Numbered from the stretch's first letter, positions 8,656-19,783 are shown. The stretch is 64,000 nucleotides of DNA from Companilactobacillus baiquanensis (GCF_003946605.1 NZ_RHOQ01000001.1:496001-560000); one strand, 5' to 3'. The notes: generated by a model not told the origin, from the sequence alone. Program-made: numbers and translations.

Positions 8656-8695
8656 TACGATTATTATTTATTTCACGCTCTGTTACCTTAAAAAA

Positions 8696-10160
<1,465 letters not shown>

Positions 10161-10207
10161 AGTAATAACCTCCTAAACTCAGTTAAATTAAGTTTGAAGA
10201 AACTCAA

Positions 10208-11356
10208 CTAATTAGTCAAGTCTTTAACTATTGAAACTAACTTATTGGAGAAATTAACGATCTCTTCATCAGTATTGTCTTTACCAAAACTGATCCTGAT
10301 CGAATCATCTATTTTGGGGCTATCTTTCCCAAACATAGCAAGAAGAACATGTGAAGGTTCAAGACTTCCAGCAGTACAAGCAGAACCACCAGAAACAGCA
10401 AAATATTCTAAATCTAATCTTGTCAGTAACACTCCACGGTCAATCCCCGGTAAATAGAGATTAAACACATGGTTCAAAGCATTAATGTCTTTTGGTCCGT
10501 TAATTTCAAATTTAATATTATTATCTTTTAAAATAGCTTGAATATGTTGTTTAAAGCCAAAATAACGCTCACGGCGCTTCTTTTTTATCTCAGGAGTAAT
10601 AAGTTCTACTGCTTTGGCAAATCCAGCGATAGCCGGAACATTTTCAGTTCCAGCACGACGTTTAGTTTCTTGATCCCCTCCTTTAATGAAAGAAGGGATC
10701 TGAATTTCGTCATTAATATACAAAAAGCCAATGAATTTGGGACCATTTATCTTATGAGCCGAAGTTGACATCATATCAATATGTTGATCTTTAACATCGA
10801 TTATTTCTTGTCCATATGCTTGAACAGCATCAGTATGGAAAAAGGCTTGATGATCTTGCAATAACTCGCCTATTTCTTTAATTGGATTCTTTGAACCAAC
10901 TTCGTTATTCCCATACATAATTGAGACTAAGATAGTATCATCTGTCAGAGCATCTTTAACTTGATCAGCTGTAACTTCACCACATCCATTAGGTTTCAAA
11001 TAAGTGATTTTAAAACCTAAAGACTCCAAATACTTCATAGGTTTAAGAATCGCCTCATGCTCAATTGCCGTAGTAATAATATGTTTACCTAGATTTTGAC
11101 GTGATAAAGCAGTTTCAATAACTGCAGTATTGTCACTTTCAGTACCACCGCTTGTAAAAACAATTTCCGAATCTTTAGCATTAATACTTTGGGCAATAGT
11201 ATGACGACTTTCATCTAATACTTTACGTGCTTGACGACCGAAATAATTAGTAGCCGAAGCATTACCAAAATTATTTGCCATTTGTTCAGAAATAACATCA
11301 ACGACCTCTTTTGCCATTGGTGTCGTGGCAGCATTATCTAAATAAGTAAACTCCAA
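10208..11356 (-). CDS. Cysteine desulfurase (IscS/NifS-type), mnmA-linked
   Basis: PLP enzyme that takes sulfur from cysteine as a persulfide. The 382-residue protein has the PLP lysine at K202 (SAHKINGPK) and the catalytic cysteine near C327 in SGGSACTAGS. The start is TTG at 11356 after GAGGGG. The nearest downstream partner is MnmA, so this copy probably feeds s2U34 synthesis. A second, clearly different desulfurase in the window (41974-43119) is paired with thiI. No IscU/SufU scaffold is nearby, which argues against a dedicated Fe-S role here. Confidence 0.92.
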   Translation of the reverse strand: MEFTYLDNAATTPMAKEVVDVISEQMANNFGNASATNYFGRQARKVLDESRHTIAQSINAKDSEIVFTSGGTESDNTAVIETALSRQNLGKHIITTAIEHEAILKPMKYLESLGFKITYLKPNGCGEVTADQVKDALTDDTILVSIMYGNNEVGSKNPIKEIGELLQDHQAFFHTDAVQAYGQEIIDVKDQHIDMMSTSAHKINGPKFIGFLYINDEIQIPSFIKGGDQETKRRAGTENVPAIAGFAKAVELITPEIKKKRRERYFGFKQHIQAILKDNNIKFEINGPKDINALNHVFNLYLPGIDRGVLLTRLDLEYFAVSGGSACTAGSLEPSHVLLAMFGKDSPKIDDSIRISFGKDNTDEEIVNFSNKLVSIVKDLTN

Positions 11357-11370
11357 TTTAAAAATCCCCT

Positions 11371-12060
11371 CTACTCTTGATCTAAGAAGTTCAATAACAT
11401 TTCAACTGACTTCTTACCAGCTTGAATAACAAAATCGTCGAAATTCACGCTTGCATCCTCATCACCAACATCACTCATTGAACGTATAACAACAAATGGT
11501 GTTTTAAATTGTGCACAAACTTGTGCCACAGCTGCACCTTCCATTTCAGAAGCTAGTGCATCTGGGAACGACTTTTTAATTGTAGCAATTTTTTCTTTTC
11601 CGTCAACAAATTGGTCTCCGGTTACAATTACACCAACATGTGCAGTCAAATTAGATTTTTTGGCAGCTTTTACTATTTCATCAACATAGAATGAATCTGC
11701 TTCAAAAAATAATGGTTGTTCAGGTAGTTGTCCCATTTTATAGCCAAAACCAGTTGCATCTGCATCGTGATAGGCTAATTTACTAGAAATAACAACATCT
11801 CCGATTTTTAGTCCTTCACCAATACCACCAGCGGATCCACTATTAACAACGAAATCAGGTTGATAACGGTCATTAACAATTGTCGCTGTCATTCCGGCTT
11901 GAACTTTACCGATACCACTTTTGGCAAGGTAAACTTGATGATTTTTATATGTACCGATCGTAATTTCAACTCCGGCCACCTCATCTTTAGTTACGTCGCT
12001 TAAAGATTCTCTCAGTAATTTTATTTCTTCTTCCATCGGAACAATTACGCCAATTTTCAT
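11371..12060 (-). CDS. mtnN: 5'-methylthioadenosine/S-adenosylhomocysteine nucleosidase
   Basis: Cleaves adenine from MTA and SAH, recycling the by-products of polyamine synthesis and methylation (the activated methyl cycle; also upstream of LuxS). The 229-residue protein has family motifs SGIGKVQAG, NSGSAGGI, the ribose-binding glutamate stretch ASEMEGAAVAQV, and the catalytic aspartate in RSMSDVGDED. Length is normal. It lies 15 nt upstream of the desulfurase gene and follows the small membrane-protein gene, apparently in one operon. Confidence 0.95.
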   Translation of the reverse strand: MKIGVIVPMEEEIKLLRESLSDVTKDEVAGVEITIGTYKNHQVYLAKSGIGKVQAGMTATIVNDRYQPDFVVNSGSAGGIGEGLKIGDVVISSKLAYHDADATGFGYKMGQLPEQPLFFEADSFYVDEIVKAAKKSNLTAHVGVIVTGDQFVDGKEKIATIKKSFPDALASEMEGAAVAQVCAQFKTPFVVIRSMSDVGDEDASVNFDDFVIQAGKKSVEMLLNFLDQE

Positions 12061-12073
12061 TTCATATTCTCCT

Positions 12074-12367
12074 TTATATAAAAAATAAAATTAAAAAAAC
12101 AATAATTATTAAGCCAAACACTGTAATAATCGCAATATTTAACTTTTTTTTCAATTTATTTGTCTTATTCTCAAATGATTCTAATTTTTCTTGCATAATC
12201 TGATCAGGATGTTCATTACGATACTCTTCTTCAGCACGGATTCTTTCCTGATCTCTCATTTCTTGCTGTCTTTTTTCTATTTGATCTGCCGGTACAACTG
12301 AATCATAACTTGATCCATTAGATTTTGAAAAGCGATTTTTAACTTTAGATAGGAAGTTATTTAGCAT
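12074..12367 (-). CDS. Small tail-anchored membrane protein, function unknown
   Basis: A 97-residue protein with a basic N-terminus and a highly charged middle rich in E, Q and R (about residues 30-75), which looks helical or coiled. A single hydrophobic helix ends the chain (about 76-97: IAIITVFGLIIIVFLILFFI). This is a C-tail-anchored topology with the bulk in the cytoplasm. It overlaps the end of the Nudix gene by 11 nt and precedes mtnN by 13 nt, so it is cotranscribed. I cannot assign a function. Confidence 0.75.
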   Translation of the reverse strand: MLNNFLSKVKNRFSKSNGSSYDSVVPADQIEKRQQEMRDQERIRAEEEYRNEHPDQIMQEKLESFENKTNKLKKKLNIAIITVFGLIIIVFLILFFI

Positions 12368-12920
12368 TCATTAACTCCCAATAAGTAATCGCATAAATTG
12401 ACTTAGAATCGCAAATAACACCGGCTTCAATTTGTTTTTTAGCTTCATCTAATGTGAGCCTTTCAACATTTAAAAATTCATCTGAATCTAAAGGACGTTT
12501 AAACTCTACTTCTTTTAAATTGTCAGCTTTAAAAACTGTTAATTTCTCATTGGAATAACCTGGACTAGCAAAAAAAGCTGTTACTTTTTCTAAATTATCA
12601 GTCGTCATACCTAGTTCTTCATTCATTTCACGCAAGGCAACTTCCTTTAGATCACTACCTTCATCAGGATCGATTTTACCTGCTGGGATCTCTAAAGTTT
12701 CTTGATCTAGTGGCGCACGCCATTGACGCACAAAAATCATCTTTCCATCATCAGTAAAGGGAATAATTGCGACAGCTCCGTGATGTTTAACTACTTCTCT
12801 AATTGCTGGAATTCCATTTGGTAGCATAACTTGTTCCACATCAACATTGATGATCTTTCCACCAAAAACCCGCTTTTGAGCAGTAACTTCTTCATAATAT
12901 CTAGAATCTTCTTTAGCCAT
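12357..12920 (-). CDS. nudF: NUDIX hydrolase, ADP-ribose pyrophosphatase type
   Basis: Hydrolyses ADP-ribose or related nucleoside diphosphates to AMP and a sugar phosphate. The 187-residue protein has a Nudix box at about 97-121: GKIDPDE, then REMNEELGM. The gap before the RE pair is about two residues longer than the textbook GX5EX7REUXEEXGU pattern. The N-terminal KRVFGGKIINVDVEQVMLPNG is typical of NudF dimers. It overlaps the transporter gene stop by 8 nt. Family call is firm; the substrate is inferred. Confidence 0.9.
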   Translation of the reverse strand: MAKEDSRYYEEVTAQKRVFGGKIINVDVEQVMLPNGIPAIREVVKHHGAVAIIPFTDDGKMIFVRQWRAPLDQETLEIPAGKIDPDEGSDLKEVALREMNEELGMTTDNLEKVTAFFASPGYSNEKLTVFKADNLKEVEFKRPLDSDEFLNVERLTLDEAKKQIEAGVICDSKSIYAITYWELMNAK

Positions 12921-14334
12921 TCTTTAAACCTCTTGATTTTATTAATCTTACTATTGACATAATAATAGCAAATATACAAATTACCAATGCGAATGTCATT
13001 GTAACACGCATACCATCAATAAAGATATCTGGTCTATTATTAACATAAGTTGTTACTGATTTTCCGTAAAATCCGCTCATGGATAAAAATAAGATGGTAG
13101 TTGATACGGAGACACCAATTATCATTCCCATATTTCGAGCCAAAGCATTTAATCCGCCCGCAATACCCAGATCCTTAGGTTCAACAGAACTCATGATCAT
13201 AGTATTGTTTGGAGCTTGAAATAATCCATTACCTAGTCCGTTCAATCCAATAAATAACAATATAAACCATAGACTAGTATTTACATTAAAGAATAAATAC
13301 CCCATTTGAGCAATAGCTAACACAACTAAACCAGTAATAGTCAGTAAAATCGGATTAATTTTAGCTGACATTTTACCAGATATTGGTGCAACGATCACTT
13401 GAACGATTGGGAACATCATTAATATGTAACCTGCAATTGATGCCTTCATTCCCAAAGCGTTCTCTAAATAAAATGGTGATACAACATTGAAAAAGAAATT
13501 AGTAACAAAAATCAAAAATCCAACAACTAATCCTAACGTAAAATCATGATTTTTAAAAATCCTCAACTCGATCATTGGTTGCTCTGTATTCTTTTGTAAG
13601 TGAATAAACCAAGCAAATAATAAAATTGCCAAAACAAATGCCAAAATAATATAAATATTGCCAAAACCAACCGATTGACCAATAAAAATTGCTGCAAAGA
13701 AAACTAATAAAGTTACAAAATACACTGAAAATCCACGTAAATCAAATTTTGTTGGATTTTTAGGCTCTTTCTTAGGTAAATTTAAATATCCTAATATTAA
13801 AGCTATCGCACCAATTGGCAAATTGATCCAAAAAATATAACTCCAATGGAATTGAGAAAGTATTAATCCACCGATTCCAGGTCCAGCAATAGAGCCAATT
13901 GACACGAAAGATCCAATATAGCCTAACGCATAACCACGTTCACGTAATGGAAAAGTTTGAGTGATTATTCCATTGTTAGTTGCCATCGCCATTGATGCAC
14001 CAAAAGCCTGCAACGCACGTCCGGCTAAAAGAATTGGTAAATTAACACCAAAGCCGCAGATCAAGGATCCTAAAATAAATAAAACGGATCCTGTTTTAAA
14101 AACTTTAACTTTACCAATAGAATCAGCCAATTTTCCAAACAATAATAGAAAAATACAAATAGTAATTAAGTAAATTGAAACGATCCATTCGGCCATATTC
14201 ATCGGAATATTTAGATCCTTACTAATAACTGGCAAAGCAATGTTGACGATCGATCCGTCTAGTGTTGCCATCAAAGTAAAGATTCCGACCGAAATAAGTA
14301 CCATCCATCTTTTAGGATTTAACTGATCATTCAT
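12913..14334 (-). CDS. MFS transporter, DHA2 (14-helix drug:H+ antiporter) family
   Basis: A 473-residue inner-membrane efflux-type carrier with roughly 14 hydrophobic helices. Features are motif C-like segments (GPGIGGLILSQ), the N-terminal DGSIVNIALPVIS typical of EmrB/QacA relatives, and ALQAFGASMAMATNNGII. Likely substrates are hydrophobic or cationic compounds, but they cannot be predicted. AGGGAGA precedes the ATG. The gene starts a run through nudF, the tail-anchored protein and mtnN, with no dedicated regulator visible. Confidence 0.9.
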   Translation of the reverse strand: MNDQLNPKRWMVLISVGIFTLMATLDGSIVNIALPVISKDLNIPMNMAEWIVSIYLITICIFLLLFGKLADSIGKVKVFKTGSVLFILGSLICGFGVNLPILLAGRALQAFGASMAMATNNGIITQTFPLRERGYALGYIGSFVSIGSIAGPGIGGLILSQFHWSYIFWINLPIGAIALILGYLNLPKKEPKNPTKFDLRGFSVYFVTLLVFFAAIFIGQSVGFGNIYIILAFVLAILLFAWFIHLQKNTEQPMIELRIFKNHDFTLGLVVGFLIFVTNFFFNVVSPFYLENALGMKASIAGYILMMFPIVQVIVAPISGKMSAKINPILLTITGLVVLAIAQMGYLFFNVNTSLWFILLFIGLNGLGNGLFQAPNNTMIMSSVEPKDLGIAGGLNALARNMGMIIGVSVSTTILFLSMSGFYGKSVTTYVNNRPDIFIDGMRVTMTFALVICIFAIIMSIVRLIKSRGLKNG

Positions 14335-14357
14335 ATGATTTCTCCCTGATAAATAAA

Positions 14358-14399
14358 TTCGATAAAAAAAGAAAGCACTATTCAGCGCTTTCTTTATCT
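14358..14399 (-). terminator. Terminator overlapping the cold-shock gene stop
   Basis: On the minus strand AAAGAAAGCGCT pairs with AGTGCTTTCTTT across GAAT, followed by a run of T. The 5' arm is part of the coding sequence, so the TAG stop (14378-14380) lies at the hairpin loop. It ends the ileS-csp unit. Confidence 0.82.
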
Positions 14400-14605
14400 T
14401 GTTTAGGATCTAATATAGTTATATTAATTGCCTGTGGTCCTTTAAAACCAGGTGCAATTTCAAACTCAACATCTAGATCTGGCTTGATAAAGAAGTCTTC
14501 ACGATTCAAAACTGAATCCGCAAAGAAAAAGATATCCTCTTCTCCATCATTTACAAAACCAAATCCTCTTTCATTATTAAAACGGATTATTTTTCCTTGA
14601 AACAT
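14378..14605 (-). CDS. Cold-shock-domain protein, divergent
   Basis: A 75-residue single-domain OB-fold protein that probably binds single-stranded nucleic acid. RNP1 is conserved (RGFGFV near residue 13), but the RNP2 region reads DIFFFADSVL rather than the usual VFVHF, so the aromatic/His pattern is altered. The C-terminus ends in a polar tail (LDPKQDKESAE). It lies 2 nt after the ileS stop, with GAGGG inside the last ileS codons, so translation is coupled. It is probably not the main cold-inducible Csp, because no long cold-box leader is present. Confidence 0.85.
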   Translation of the reverse strand: MFQGKIIRFNNERGFGFVNDGEEDIFFFADSVLNREDFFIKPDLDVEFEIAPGFKGPQAINITILDPKQDKESAE

Positions 14606-14607
14606 TT

Positions 14608-17388
14608 TTAGCCCTCAAAACCTTCTTCAATTGTTTGAGGATATTCCTCAGTAACAATCTTAGCACATCTAGAACAGAAAGTTGGGAAGTTTGAGTCACT
14701 ACCGACATCTGTCTTGATCATACGACATCTTTGGCAAACGTCACCTTCGGCTTTTTCAACTAATACACTGACTCCTTCGTACTTATCAGCGTTGCTAGGT
14801 GCACTGTCTTGACTAACTTCAAATTGAGAAACGATCAATAATTGACCAAAGTTACTATCAATTTTATCCAAAGTGGCTTTTAATTCATCGTCTGGATAAA
14901 TTGTAACTTTTGCTTCCAAAGATTTACCAATTAATTTATTAGTACGAGCAACTTCAAGTGATTTCAAAACATCATCACGGAATGACATGAATTTACTCCA
15001 ATTTTCGTGAATTTCATCAGCATCGGATAGTTCTTCAACTGCTGGTAATTCTGTCAATTGAACATATTCTTCAGGTTCTTTTAAGTATTCCCAAACTTGT
15101 TCCATAGTATGTGGCAAAATAGGTGTCATTAATTTTGCGATTTTAACAGTTGCATCGTAGATAACTGTTTGCATTGAACGACGAGAATGTGAATCCTCAG
15201 GATCGATATAAACAACATCTTTGGCAAAATCAAGATAGAATGTTGACATTTCATTAGTGATAAAACGAATAACACTCTTTGTCACATCAGCAAAGTCGTA
15301 TTCATCATATTCGTCATGCAAGTTTTTAACTAAATCATTTAGTTTAACAGCAATATATTTGTCTTCAGGACGAAGATCCTCATAAGCAACACGATCAGCC
15401 TTAGGATCAAAGTCAGAAGTATTAGCCAGCATAAATCTCATAGTATTACGGATCTTACGATAAGTTTCTGAAACTTGTTTGAATGAGTCGGTTGAAACAG
15501 CAACATCAGAACTTGAGTCAACTGATGCAACCCACAAACGAATGATTTCAGCGCCAAATTGTTTTTCAATATCAGAAGGTGCAATTACATTACCAAGTGA
15601 TTTACTCATCTTAACGCCATTTTTATCAAGCGTGAATCCTTGTGAAAGGATAGCTTTATAAGGAGCAACTCCAAAGGCAGCAACTGAAGTGATCAATAAT
15701 GAATTAAACCAGCCACGGTATTGGTCAGATCCTTCAAGAACTAAGTCAGCTGGGAATGTTAAGTTATCACGCAACTTAGCAACTCCGGCATGTGCTGTTC
15801 CTGAGTCAAACCAAACATCCATAATATCTGTTTCTTTAGTGAATTCACCATTTGGACTAGCAGGATTTGTATAGCCTTCAGGTAAAAGATCTTTAGCATC
15901 GCGTTCAAACCAAACATTTGAACCATATTTACCAAATAGATCGGCAACGTGATCAATAATTTCCTTGGTCATAATAGGTTCGCCATTTTCAGCATAGAAA
16001 ATTGGAAGTGGAACACCCCAAGCACGTTGTCTTGAGATAACCCAGTCACCACGATCACGAATCATATTATAAAGACGTGTTTTACCCCAATCAGGGATAA
16101 AACTTACTTTTTCAAGTTCTTCTAATAATTGTGGTCTAAATTTATCAATTGAAGCAAACCATTGAGGAGTAGCACGGAAAATAACTGGCTTTTTAGTACG
16201 CCAATCATGTGGGTAGCTATGGCTGAAGAAGCTTAACTTCAATAATGATCCATTTTCAGACATACGTTCAGTGATCATCTTGTTAGCTTTATCATAGAAG
16301 ACACCTTCATATTCAGGAACCTCATCAGTAAAACAACCATGAGCGTCGATTGGTGAGAAGACTGGTAATTTATACTTCATACCAACTACAAAGTCATCAG
16401 CACCAAATCCAGGAGCAGTATGAACTAATCCAGTACCATCATCTAATGTAACGTGGTTACCTAAAATAAGTAATGATTCTCGATCATAGAATGGATGTGT
16501 AGCTGTTAATCCTTCTAGTTCACTACCTTTAAATGTCTTTAGAGTTTCAACATTTTCCCAGTCCAATGTTTCTTTCAAGAAACTAATACGTTCTTCTGCT
16601 ACAACGTATTTCTTACCATCAGCATTGATCAAAGCATAATTGAATTTAGGATTTACACAAATAGCTTCGTTTGATGGCATAGTCCATGGAGTAGTTGTCC
16701 AAATAATAAATGATGTATCAGTATCTAATAGGCCTTTACCATCACGGACTTTAAAAGCAACAAAAATTGATGGAGATTTAATATCTTTATATTCAATTTC
16801 AGCTTCTGCCAAAGTTGATTCTGAAGATGGTGACCAATAAACTGGTTTTTTACCACGATAAATGTAACCTTTATCAACCATTTCACCGAAAACTTTTACT
16901 TCTTCTTTTTCAAATTCTGGTTGATAAGTAATGTATGGATGTGCCCAATCAGCAGAAACACCTAAACGCTTAAATCCGGCCATTTGCTTCTTAATTTCTT
17001 TTTCCGCAAAATCACGACACATCTTACGGTATTCAGTCATACTGATTTCTTTACGCTTAACACCCTTTTTAGCCAATTGTTGTTCAATTGGTAGACCATG
17101 AGTATCCCATCCTGGTACATATGGTGATCTAAAGCCATTCATTGACTTATATCTAACAATGATATCTTTTGAGATCTTGTTTAAGGCATGTCCCATATGA
17201 ATATCACCATTAGCGAATGGAGGTCCATCGAGTAATTCAAAAGTAGGTTTACCTTCATTTAACTTTTGACGCTTTTCATAAATTTTATTTTCATCCCAGG
17301 CCTTTTCCCACTCAGCTTCTTTGTTGGGCAAGTTACCACGCATTGGGAATTTAGTTTTACCTAAATTTAAAGTATCTTTTACTTTCAT
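14608..17388 (-). CDS. ileS: Isoleucyl-tRNA synthetase
   Basis: Class I synthetase charging tRNA-Ile, about 926 residues. It has the HIGH-type motif HMGH (in [13 protein letters not shown]), KMSKS in [10 protein letters not shown], a CP1 editing domain between, and a C-terminal zinc-binding CQRC...CSRC pair. The start is the ATG ending at 17388 ([19 protein letters not shown]) after AAGGAGTG; the longer frame reaches 17424, into the leader terminator. It is controlled by the upstream T-box and is cotranscribed with the cold-shock-domain gene. Confidence 0.96.
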   Translation of the reverse strand: MKVKDTLNLGKTKFPMRGNLPNKEAEWEKAWDENKIYEKRQKLNEGKPTFELLDGPPFANGDIHMGHALNKISKDIIVRYKSMNGFRSPYVPGWDTHGLPIEQQLAKKGVKRKEISMTEYRKMCRDFAEKEIKKQMAGFKRLGVSADWAHPYITYQPEFEKEEVKVFGEMVDKGYIYRGKKPVYWSPSSESTLAEAEIEYKDIKSPSIFVAFKVRDGKGLLDTDTSFIIWTTTPWTMPSNEAICVNPKFNYALINADGKKYVVAEERISFLKETLDWENVETLKTFKGSELEGLTATHPFYDRESLLILGNHVTLDDGTGLVHTAPGFGADDFVVGMKYKLPVFSPIDAHGCFTDEVPEYEGVFYDKANKMITERMSENGSLLKLSFFSHSYPHDWRTKKPVIFRATPQWFASIDKFRPQLLEELEKVSFIPDWGKTRLYNMIRDRGDWVISRQRAWGVPLPIFYAENGEPIMTKEIIDHVADLFGKYGSNVWFERDAKDLLPEGYTNPASPNGEFTKETDIMDVWFDSGTAHAGVAKLRDNLTFPADLVLEGSDQYRGWFNSLLITSVAAFGVAPYKAILSQGFTLDKNGVKMSKSLGNVIAPSDIEKQFGAEIIRLWVASVDSSSDVAVSTDSFKQVSETYRKIRNTMRFMLANTSDFDPKADRVAYEDLRPEDKYIAVKLNDLVKNLHDEYDEYDFADVTKSVIRFITNEMSTFYLDFAKDVVYIDPEDSHSRRSMQTVIYDATVKIAKLMTPILPHTMEQVWEYLKEPEEYVQLTELPAVEELSDADEIHENWSKFMSFRDDVLKSLEVARTNKLIGKSLEAKVTIYPDDELKATLDKIDSNFGQLLIVSQFEVSQDSAPSNADKYEGVSVLVEKAEGDVCQRCRMIKTDVGSDSNFPTFCSRCAKIVTEEYPQTIEEGFEG

Positions 17389-17410
17389 CCTTACACTCCT
17401 TAATAAAAAA

Positions 17411-17568
17411 TAAAAAGAACCCATCCAAATTAGGACGAGTTCTCGCTATACCACCTATTGGTAAATAATTATAGAAATTTTTAAGAGTTGATATACTAAA
17501 TAAATTATCCTACTAACCTCTCACCATACGTTAGTTCGCTGAAGAATGTTTTATAAAGCACTTGTTCT
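17411..17568 (-). promoter_or_regulatory. T-box riboswitch (tRNA-Ile) of ileS
   Basis: The minus strand has the T-box core AGGTGGTATAGCG (RNA pairing with the tRNA acceptor end) at about 17443-17455. A 10-bp terminator hairpin follows (GAACTCGTCC / GGATGGGTTC, then T-run; about 17412-17441). Upstream is a Stem I-like region starting near AGAACAAGTGC. An ATC triplet at 17490-17492 could be the isoleucine specifier, but I did not fold the stem. Uncharged tRNA-Ile would favour the antiterminator and ileS expression. Confidence 0.9.
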
Positions 17569-17569
17569 C

Positions 17570-18301
17570 TTAATTATTGTTATTATTCTGATCGTCATTA
17601 TCAAACTGGAATGTTGGTCCGTTTTGATCATGGTTGATCGTATACGGATCATCCGGCGTTTTATCAGTTTCCTGACTATCAGCAATGTTGTCATTATAAT
17701 TCATTTGGCCGTCATTGGAAACACTATCTTGATAATTTTCATAATTATCTTCAGGATATTGATTGTTTTCCATACCTACTTTTTGTTTCAAATCACTGGT
17801 AGACGTGGCATCAGCCAATTGTTGCCACTTAGGATTATCAATCATTTTCAATTGTTGTTGCAACATTCCTTGGAGCCCTTGGCGGAAACTATTAGTTTTT
17901 TGTTTTAATTCATCGGTCTCAATAGTAACTTGACGGGCTTTATCAGAGGCATCTTGTAAAATTTGGTTAGATTTATCTGTTGATTGATCCAATAACTCGC
18001 GGGCCTTTTTTTGTGACTCTTCAATTATCACTTGTGCCTCTTGTTCAGCACTAGATTTAACTTTATCAGCTGCATTTTGAGCAACCAAAATTGACTGATT
18101 TAGAGCATCTTTCATATCAGTAAAATATTTGAGCTGCTCTTTCATATCAGTAAGCTCTTTTTCTAATTGTGAGTTTTTTTGCAAAGCTAAATCATAATCC
18201 TGAACTACTTGGCTCAAGAATTTATCGACTTGGTCACGATCGTACCCACGAAATTTGTGGTCAAAATCTTTATCATGTATCTCAACTGGTGATAATACCA
18301 T
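17570..18301 (-). CDS. divIVA: Cell-division protein DivIVA
   Basis: Coiled-coil protein that senses negative membrane curvature at poles and septa and positions division factors, including MinCD. The 243-residue protein has the conserved N-terminal lipid-binding domain (LSPVEIHDKDFDHKFRGYD) with a G-Y-D turn. Long coiled coils run from about 30 to 165, followed by a disordered C-terminus rich in N, D and Q (from about 175). It is the last gene of the dcw cluster and ends directly at the ileS leader with no terminator between. No MinE exists here, consistent with a DivIVA-based Min system. Confidence 0.94.
   Translation of the reverse strand: MVLSPVEIHDKDFDHKFRGYDRDQVDKFLSQVVQDYDLALQKNSQLEKELTDMKEQLKYFTDMKDALNQSILVAQNAADKVKSSAEQEAQVIIEESQKKARELLDQSTDKSNQILQDASDKARQVTIETDELKQKTNSFRQGLQGMLQQQLKMIDNPKWQQLADATSTSDLKQKVGMENNQYPEDNYENYQDSVSNDGQMNYNDNIADSQETDKTPDDPYTINHDQNGPTFQFDNDDQNNNNN
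17576..17604 (-). promoter_or_regulatory. Possible ileS promoter inside the divIVA 3' end
   Basis: On the minus strand TTGATA (17599-17604) and AACAAT (17576-17581) are 17 nt apart, overlapping the last divIVA codons. This would start transcription just before the T-box Stem I. The -10 is weak, so readthrough from the dcw cluster may also feed ileS. Confidence 0.4.
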
Positions 18302-18317
18302 AATTTCACGCCCCTAA

Positions 18318-19115
18318 TTATTTATTAATGACATTCACAAACAATATATATTTATTATTTCTAGACTTTCCCATAATATCATTAATTCTTATTCGACCGT
18401 ATCCGCGGACACTTAAAGTATCACTCATTGTGATAAAATCACTAGCATTACGCGTACTAGTCCAATTAAGTTGAACTTTACCATGTTCAACTAAAGACTT
18501 AGCAACTTGTCTTGATAAATCATAAACTGTTGCAATTACTGTATCAATTCTTAAAGATTGCACACGGATGTCTTCATCGACTGAGTCATCTTTAGGCATC
18601 AATAAATCAGCAAAATCTTTTCGGATTAAATGAATCTTATATGGTCCAATCTTTGTAACTTGATCTTCTACATAATCATCCATCTGATCAAATACAAAAA
18701 ATTGCCATCTTTCACCATCGGTAATGATGTCACCAAAATGATCACGATCGACCCCAGATCCTGTTAACGAACCGAGAATTTGACCGTGATGCAAGTTAGC
18801 AAATTTTTCTGGATATCTTATTTCGTACATTGAAACCTTAAAGTCGGATTCTTTTGGTACAAAATAATCAGGGGCAATTATACCCCTGACCCTTTCCGCA
18901 TTTTCGTAACCACCAAAATAATGAACAAAGAGATCATCATATTTATTGATCAAGTTATCCAAAATCAACTGTTCTCTTAGGTTTAGAAAATCAGTCAATT
19001 GCGGTGTATACATTGTCTGTGATTTCAAAAGCAAATCACTTATGCGATCGACAAAAGGTTTTTCTTCTGGACGAAAAAAGCCGCTTTTTAAGCTTATTTT
19101 TTCTTTGTCAGCCAT
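18318..19115 (-). CDS. ylmH: YlmH family S4-domain RNA-binding protein
   Basis: A 265-residue protein of the YlmH family, coded in dcw clusters of Gram-positives and linked to the ribosome and rescue of stalled large subunits. The C-terminal S4 domain (about 182-265) includes VQLNWTSTRNASDFITMSDT and the RIRIND hairpin. The N-terminal portion has the family DPRQ-like region (FLNLREQLILDNLI). It lies between yggT and divIVA with a 1-nt gap to yggT. Confidence 0.9.
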   Translation of the reverse strand: MADKEKISLKSGFFRPEEKPFVDRISDLLLKSQTMYTPQLTDFLNLREQLILDNLINKYDDLFVHYFGGYENAERVRGIIAPDYFVPKESDFKVSMYEIRYPEKFANLHHGQILGSLTGSGVDRDHFGDIITDGERWQFFVFDQMDDYVEDQVTKIGPYKIHLIRKDFADLLMPKDDSVDEDIRVQSLRIDTVIATVYDLSRQVAKSLVEHGKVQLNWTSTRNASDFITMSDTLSVRGYGRIRINDIMGKSRNNKYILFVNVINK

Positions 19116-19116
19116 T

Positions 19117-19386
19117 TTAAATCACCATAAATATTACTTTCTGTACTAGTTGTAAAATAATCAAAGCAATTAATGGAGAAAAATCTAGGACTTGTCTATT
19201 TAAAAATGGTAAAGCTCTATGAATCAATGCTAGAAATGGTTGTACCAAGCGTACGATCAATTGTCCAAATGGATTTTGATACAATCTGGGCATAAATGAA
19301 AGTATACAATAGATAAATATTATCATTTCGTACAACTGAAAAGCTCCAGCAATGATATATGGTAAACCGGTTAAAATTCGATCCAT
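19117..19386 (-). CDS. YggT/YlmG family membrane protein
   Basis: An 89-residue protein with two hydrophobic helices (about 8-30 and 68-88) joined by the family loop RLYQNPFGQLIVRLVQPFLA. YggT/YlmG proteins accompany sepF in Firmicute division clusters and are associated with division or envelope function, but no biochemical activity is established. GGGGAG precedes the ATG. Confidence 0.88.
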   Translation of the reverse strand: MDRILTGLPYIIAGAFQLYEMIIFIYCILSFMPRLYQNPFGQLIVRLVQPFLALIHRALPFLNRQVLDFSPLIALIILQLVQKVIFMVI

Positions 19387-19399
19387 GTAACTCCCCTAT

Positions 19400-19783
19400 C
19401 TATTCATTAATATCGGGAATGCTACCATCAATTTCAAATTTAGGGGGTGTGCATAGAAAAATTTTATCTCCTACACGCTTGATCTCACCATTTATGGCAA
19501 AGATAGATCCCGTTAAAAAGTCAACGATGCGTTTTGCCGAATCATCATTGATATTGTTGAAATTAACAATAACAGCCTTATTGTTTAACAATTGTTTGGC
19601 AACTACCTTGGCATCAGCATATACCCTTGGTTGATAAATAGCTATTTTACTGCTGGTAGTTCTGGAATCTGTTGTTGAATTCATGGAAACAACCTTTTCA
19701 TTATTAGAATAATCAGCCTCTTGTTGTACAGGTTGATCTTCATCATTAATACCAAAAAAGTTACTGAACTTTTCAAATGCCAT
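19400..19783 (-). CDS. sepF: Cell-division protein SepF
   Basis: Membrane-associated FtsZ-bundling protein of 127 residues that helps anchor the Z ring, partly redundant with FtsA. An N-terminal amphipathic helix (MAFEKFSNFFGI) is followed by a polar linker. The globular SepF domain is at about 45-127 (AIYQPRVYADAKVVAKQLLN, then VDFLTGSIFAINGEIKRVGD). It lies 14 nt downstream of ftsZ, as in most Firmicutes. Confidence 0.93.
   Translation of the reverse strand: MAFEKFSNFFGINDEDQPVQQEADYSNNEKVVSMNSTTDSRTTSSKIAIYQPRVYADAKVVAKQLLNNKAVIVNFNNINDDSAKRIVDFLTGSIFAINGEIKRVGDKIFLCTPPKFEIDGSIPDINE

Noticed and set aside
17546-17908. 120-codon plus-strand frame rich in I, L and V that looks like a membrane protein
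   Set aside because: It is the complement of the Asn/Asp/Gln-rich tail of divIVA; the hydrophobicity is an artefact of complementing AAT/GAT/CAA codons.
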